NCBI GenBank assembly: GCA_003242605.1
Contig: QGUZ01000206.1
Span: 1-8,674 of the forward strand
Source of the DNA: Actinomycetota bacterium
GTDB lineage: Bacteria > Actinomycetota > Actinomycetes > Streptosporangiales > Streptosporangiaceae
DNA: 8,674 nucleotides
Direction of reading: 5' to 3'
In this document: piece by piece, positions 6,607-8,674 of the stretch
Layout of the letters: each line of letters starts with the position of its first letter
Numbering within the stretch: the stretch's first letter is position 1
Position numbers and translations under genes: made by a program
The notes under the pieces: model-generated
The model's database searches: none
Told to the model about the DNA's origin: nothing
The model's input: only the letters and a program-made list of their open reading frames with translations

Positions 6607-6612
6607 TACGCT
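6607..6612 (+). promoter_or_regulatory. Possible -10 box of the M20 peptidase gene
   Basis: TACGCT at 6607-6612 fits the TANNNT pattern of actinobacterial -10 boxes. No good -35 is seen 16-19 bp upstream. If used, transcription would begin near 6619, inside the palindrome at 6618-6635, leaving a leader of about 140 bases before GTG 6758. Confidence 0.35.
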
Positions 6613-6617
6613 GTCCT

Positions 6618-6635
6618 CACCTGGTGCACCAAGTG
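6618..6635. promoter_or_regulatory. Candidate GntR/FadR-type operator before the M20 gene
   Basis: CACCTGGTGCACCAAGTG is an 18-bp palindrome with one mismatched pair; its core TGGTGCACCA (6622-6631) is perfect. The TGGT-NN-ACCA pattern resembles operators of the FadR subfamily of GntR regulators (xGT-N-ACx; E. coli FadR sites have TGGT and ACCA arms with a 3-base centre). It begins five bases after a possible -10 box, where bound repressor would block transcription start. No GntR gene is inside the window, so the regulator is inferred from the motif alone. Confidence 0.45.
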
Positions 6636-6743
6636 CCCAGATGGGGGATCATTCAGGTGCGCCGCCTTTCTCGCCCGGTTCGACGGCCTCCGGCGGCTCC
6701 CCCGCGGCAGCGCCGCCGCCCGCGCCCACCCCCGCTCAGGAAC

Positions 6744-6748
6744 GGAGG
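6744..6748 (+). promoter_or_regulatory. Ribosome-binding site that fixes the M20 start
   Basis: GGAGG at 6744-6748 (in ACGGAGGAC) lies nine bases before GTG 6758, the best Shine-Dalgarno match near this gene. The in-frame ATG at 6641 lacks one, and codons between 6641 and 6757 use many A/T third positions (GAT, CAT, TCA, GGT, CCT, GCA, GAA), unlike the body of the gene. That supports a non-coding leader. Confidence 0.75.
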
Positions 6749-6757
6749 ACGCCCCCG

Positions 6758-8020
6758 GTGAACGTGCCGGAGCTGCGCTCCTGGGTGAGCGCCCACCGCG
6801 CCGAGATGCTCGACGACCTCGCCGCCTTCGTCGGCATCGAGACACCCTCCACCGACCGGGCCCTGCTCGAGACCGGCCTGGCGTGGCTGGACGAGCTGCT
6901 GCTCGCCCGCCTCGGCGCCCCCGCGGCGAGCCGTACCGTGCCGGGCGGGGAGCACGGGGACGTGCGGCTGCACGACTATCCGGGCCGCCGGGGCGCGGAC
7001 GGCGTCGCCCCGCCGGACGTGCCGCCGGTGCTGCTGCTGTGCCACTACGACACGGTGTGGCCCGCCGGGACGCTGGCGAGCTGGCCGTTCCGGGTGGACG
7101 GGGACCGCGCCACCGGGCCGGGCGTGTTCGACATGAAGGCCGGGCTGGTGCAGGCGATCTGGGCGCTGCGCGCGCTGGACGCGGCCGGGCTCGCCCGGCC
7201 GCCGGTGCGGCTGCTGCTCAACGGGGACGAGGAGCTGGGCAGCCCGTTCTCCCGCCCGGTGATCGAGGCCGAGGCGCGGCGGGCGTCGGTGGCGCTGGTG
7301 TTCGAGGCGAGCGCGGACGGCGCGCTGAAGACCGAGCGCAAGGGCGTGGGCGTGTTCAGCGTGGAGATCACCGGCGTGGAGGCGCACGCCGGGCTCGACC
7401 CGGAGAAGGGGGTGAGCGCGGTCGAGGAGCTCGCGCACGCGGTGCTCGCCCTGCACCGGCTCACCGATCTCGCCGCGGGCACGAGCGTGAACGTCGGCAC
7501 GGTGACCGGCGGCACCCGGGCGAACGTGATCGCCGGATCCGCGCGGGCCGTGGTCGACGTGCGGGTGCGCACCTCGCAGGAGGCGGCCCGGATCGACGCC
7601 GCGCTCGCCGGGCTGCGGCCCCGGAACTCCCGGGCGACGCTGCGGGTCACCGGCGGGTGGAACCGGCCGGTGATGGAGCGCAGCCCGGCCACCGCGCGGC
7701 TGTTCGCCATGGCCCGGGACCTGGCCGCGCAGATGGGCGTGGAGCTGCGGGAGTGCTCGGTGGGCGGGGCGAGCGACGGCAACTTCGCCGCGGCCGCCGG
7801 CATCCCGGTGCTCGACGGGTTCGGCGCGGTGGGCGACGGCGCGCACTCCCGGCGCGAGCACATCAGCATCGAGGGCATGGTGGAGCGTACGGCGCTCGCC
7901 GCGGCGCTCATCCACGCGCTCGCCACCGAGATGCCGGGCCGGGACCCGCACCACCGGCCGCCGCCGGTGGCGCACCAGGCGACCCCGCCGCCGCCGTTCC
8001 CGCGCGCCGCCCCGGGCTGA
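6758..8020 (+). CDS. M20 family zinc metallopeptidase, glutamate carboxypeptidase (CPG2)-like
   Basis: This 420-aa enzyme belongs to the M20 (ArgE/DapE/CPG2) family, whose carboxypeptidase G2 branch removes C-terminal glutamate from peptides or folates using two zinc ions. Ligands and catalytic residues are visible: H96-Y-D98 in CHYDTVWPAG, bridging D125 in GPGVFDMKAGL, general base E158 and ligand E159 in NGDEELGS, E183 in LVFEAS, and H363 in GDGAHSRREH. H210 in EAHAGLDPEKG marks the lid/dimerisation domain (about 195-305). KTERKGVG and GGASDGNF are further family signatures. No signal peptide is seen at the GTG 6758 start, so a cytosolic enzyme is likely. The last 25 or so residues are proline-rich and probably disordered. 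It is divergent from the peptide-binding lipoprotein and ends four bases before the convergent AAA gene. The exact substrate is uncertain; other M20 exopeptidases or acetylornithine deacetylase-like activity remain possible. Confidence 0.92.
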   Translation: MNVPELRSWVSAHRAEMLDDLAAFVGIETPSTDRALLETGLAWLDELLLARLGAPAASRTVPGGEHGDVRLHDYPGRRGADGVAPPDVPPVLLLCHYDTVWPAGTLASWPFRVDGDRATGPGVFDMKAGLVQAIWALRALDAAGLARPPVRLLLNGDEELGSPFSRPVIEAEARRASVALVFEASADGALKTERKGVGVFSVEITGVEAHAGLDPEKGVSAVEELAHAVLALHRLTDLAAGTSVNVGTVTGGTRANVIAGSARAVVDVRVRTSQEAARIDAALAGLRPRNSRATLRVTGGWNRPVMERSPATARLFAMARDLAAQMGVELRECSVGGASDGNFAAAAGIPVLDGFGAVGDGAHSRREHISIEGMVERTALAAALIHALATEMPGRDPHHRPPPVAHQATPPPPFPRAAPG

Positions 8021-8024
8021 CCGG

Positions 8025-8674
8025 TCAGCGGCCGGCGAGCTCCTCCACGGCGGCGCGCACGTCCGCGCTGGTGATCGTGGTGAGCTCGGCCGGGGTGGCG
8101 GGGGTCTGCCGCTCGGCGAGCCGTACGTCGCGGCGCATCGCGGCGCGCTCGAACAGCGAGCGGGCGAACCGGCCGTTGCCGAGCCCGTCGATGAGGCCCT
8201 CGGCGCACACCCAGGCGAACACCTCGGCCAGGTCGCGGCGGGCCTGCTCGTCGAACCGGTCCCCGGCCTGCTCGGCGAGCAGCTCGGCGATGCGGGTGAG
8301 CTCCTCGGGCGTGTAGGAGGGGAACGCGATACGCTGGTTGAACCGGGAGGCGAGGCCGGGGTTGGTGGCGAGGAACCGGTCCATCTCGCGCTCGTACCCG
8401 GCGAGGATGATGACGAGCCGGTCCCGGTCGTCCTCGGCCCGCTTGAGCAGCGTCTGCACCGCCTCGGCGCCGAACGCGTCGCCGCCGGAGTACCCGGTGT
8501 TGACGAGGCTGTAGGCCTCGTCGATGAACAGCACCCCGCCGAGCGCCCGGTCGATCAGCTCGTTCGTCTTGATCGCGGTGGCGCCGAGGTGCTGGCCGAC
8601 GAGGTCGGCGCGCTGCGCCTCGACCACGTCGGGGCGGGCGAGCAGGCCGAGCGCGGCGAAGATGCGGCCGAGGA
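8025..8674 (-). CDS. AAA ATPase of the CbxX/CfqX/EccA type, C-terminal part
   Basis: About 215 residues are visible, running off the right edge at the 5' end; the reading frame continues through 8674 (LGRIFAALGLLARPDVVEAQ), so the GTG at 8627 is not the true start. Walker A lies outside the window. Visible elements are the pore-loop-like ADLVGQHLGATAIKT, Walker B GGVLFIDEAY (8540-8511), sensor 1 LVIILAGY (8417-8394), an arginine-finger segment NPGLASRFN (8363-8337) and a sensor 2 region LGNGRFARSLFERA (about 8180-8145). This order is that of CbxX/CfqX proteins, the hexameric remodelling ATPases that include Rubisco activase CbbX and the type VII secretion protein EccA. No ESX or Rubisco gene is in view, so the target is unknown. 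Its end lies four bases from the M20 stop, tail to tail. Confidence 0.9.
   Translation of the reverse strand, partial: LGRIFAALGLLARPDVVEAQRADLVGQHLGATAIKTNELIDRALGGVLFIDEAYSLVNTGYSGGDAFGAEAVQTLLKRAEDDRDRLVIILAGYEREMDRFLATNPGLASRFNQRIAFPSYTPEELTRIAELLAEQAGDRFDEQARRDLAEVFAWVCAEGLIDGLGNGRFARSLFERAAMRRDVRLAERQTPATPAELTTITSADVRAAVEELAGR

Noticed and set aside
6482..6673. GCCTTTCTCG repeated at 6482-6491 and 6664-6673
   Set aside because: The first copy is explained by the ribosome site of the minus-strand lipoprotein gene. The second has no matching start codon context, so a 10-bp chance repeat is likely.
6641..6757. 39-residue N-terminal extension of the M20 protein from ATG 6641
   Set aside because: No ribosome site at 6641, codon usage unlike the gene body, Pro/Ala/Ser/Gly-rich content, and a strong GGAGG before GTG 6758.
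4879..8316. Open plus-strand frame of about 1145 codons across the lipoprotein and M20 genes
   Set aside because: It runs antisense to the lipoprotein gene and out of frame with M20. Its translation is Arg/Gly/Ala/His-rich without family motifs, a known artefact of very high GC content.
8025..8627. Treating GTG 8627 as the start of the AAA gene
   Set aside because: The same frame continues upstream to the window edge with family-like sequence, and Walker A has not yet appeared, so the gene is truncated by the window.

Overview
The window is very GC-rich (roughly three quarters G+C by eye), with strong third-position GC, GTG starts, GGAGG-type ribosome sites and a TAGGAT-type -10 box. This fits a high-GC actinobacterium. 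The protein variants (actinobacterial HhH-GPD protein, the GAQVSYRDL form of PxpA, a family-5 solute-binding lipoprotein, a CbxX/EccA-type AAA protein) would suit Streptosporangiales or Streptomyces-like relatives, but the genus is a guess. No rRNA, tRNA, insertion sequence, phage gene or CRISPR array is visible.

Layout: (1) 1-99, minus: N-terminal piece of an HhH-GPD DNA-repair family gene running off the left edge. (2) 100-581: a 482-bp gene-less divergent region with a perfect 24-bp palindrome (258-281) and a small operator-like inverted repeat (473-486). (3) 582-2189, plus: a 535-aa protein of unassigned function with a histidine-rich, DUF1841-like C-terminus. (4) 2190-2376: control region with four related decamers and a TAGGAT -10 box. 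(5) 2377-4736, plus: pxpA-pxpB-pxpC, a complete 5-oxoprolinase operon. (6) 4726-6471, minus: an oligopeptide-type solute-binding lipoprotein whose end overlaps the pxpC end by 11 bp. (7) 6472-6757: divergent control region with a 21-bp-period direct repeat and a FadR/GntR-like palindrome. (8) 6758-8020, plus: an M20 metallopeptidase of the carboxypeptidase G2 type. (9) 8025-8674, minus: C-terminal part of a CbxX/CfqX/EccA-like AAA ATPase running off the right edge.

The central five genes make metabolic sense together. The lipoprotein would capture peptides outside the membrane, the M20 enzyme could release C-terminal glutamate or similar residues, and PxpABC turns 5-oxoproline (pyroglutamate, formed by cyclisation of glutamine or glutamate) into glutamate using ATP. 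This points to a glutamate/pyroglutamate salvage neighbourhood; the functional link is inferred from adjacency. All recognised protein families here are known. The less ordinary material lies in the three control regions and in the unassigned 535-aa protein. I do not see convincing evidence of a wholly new system.
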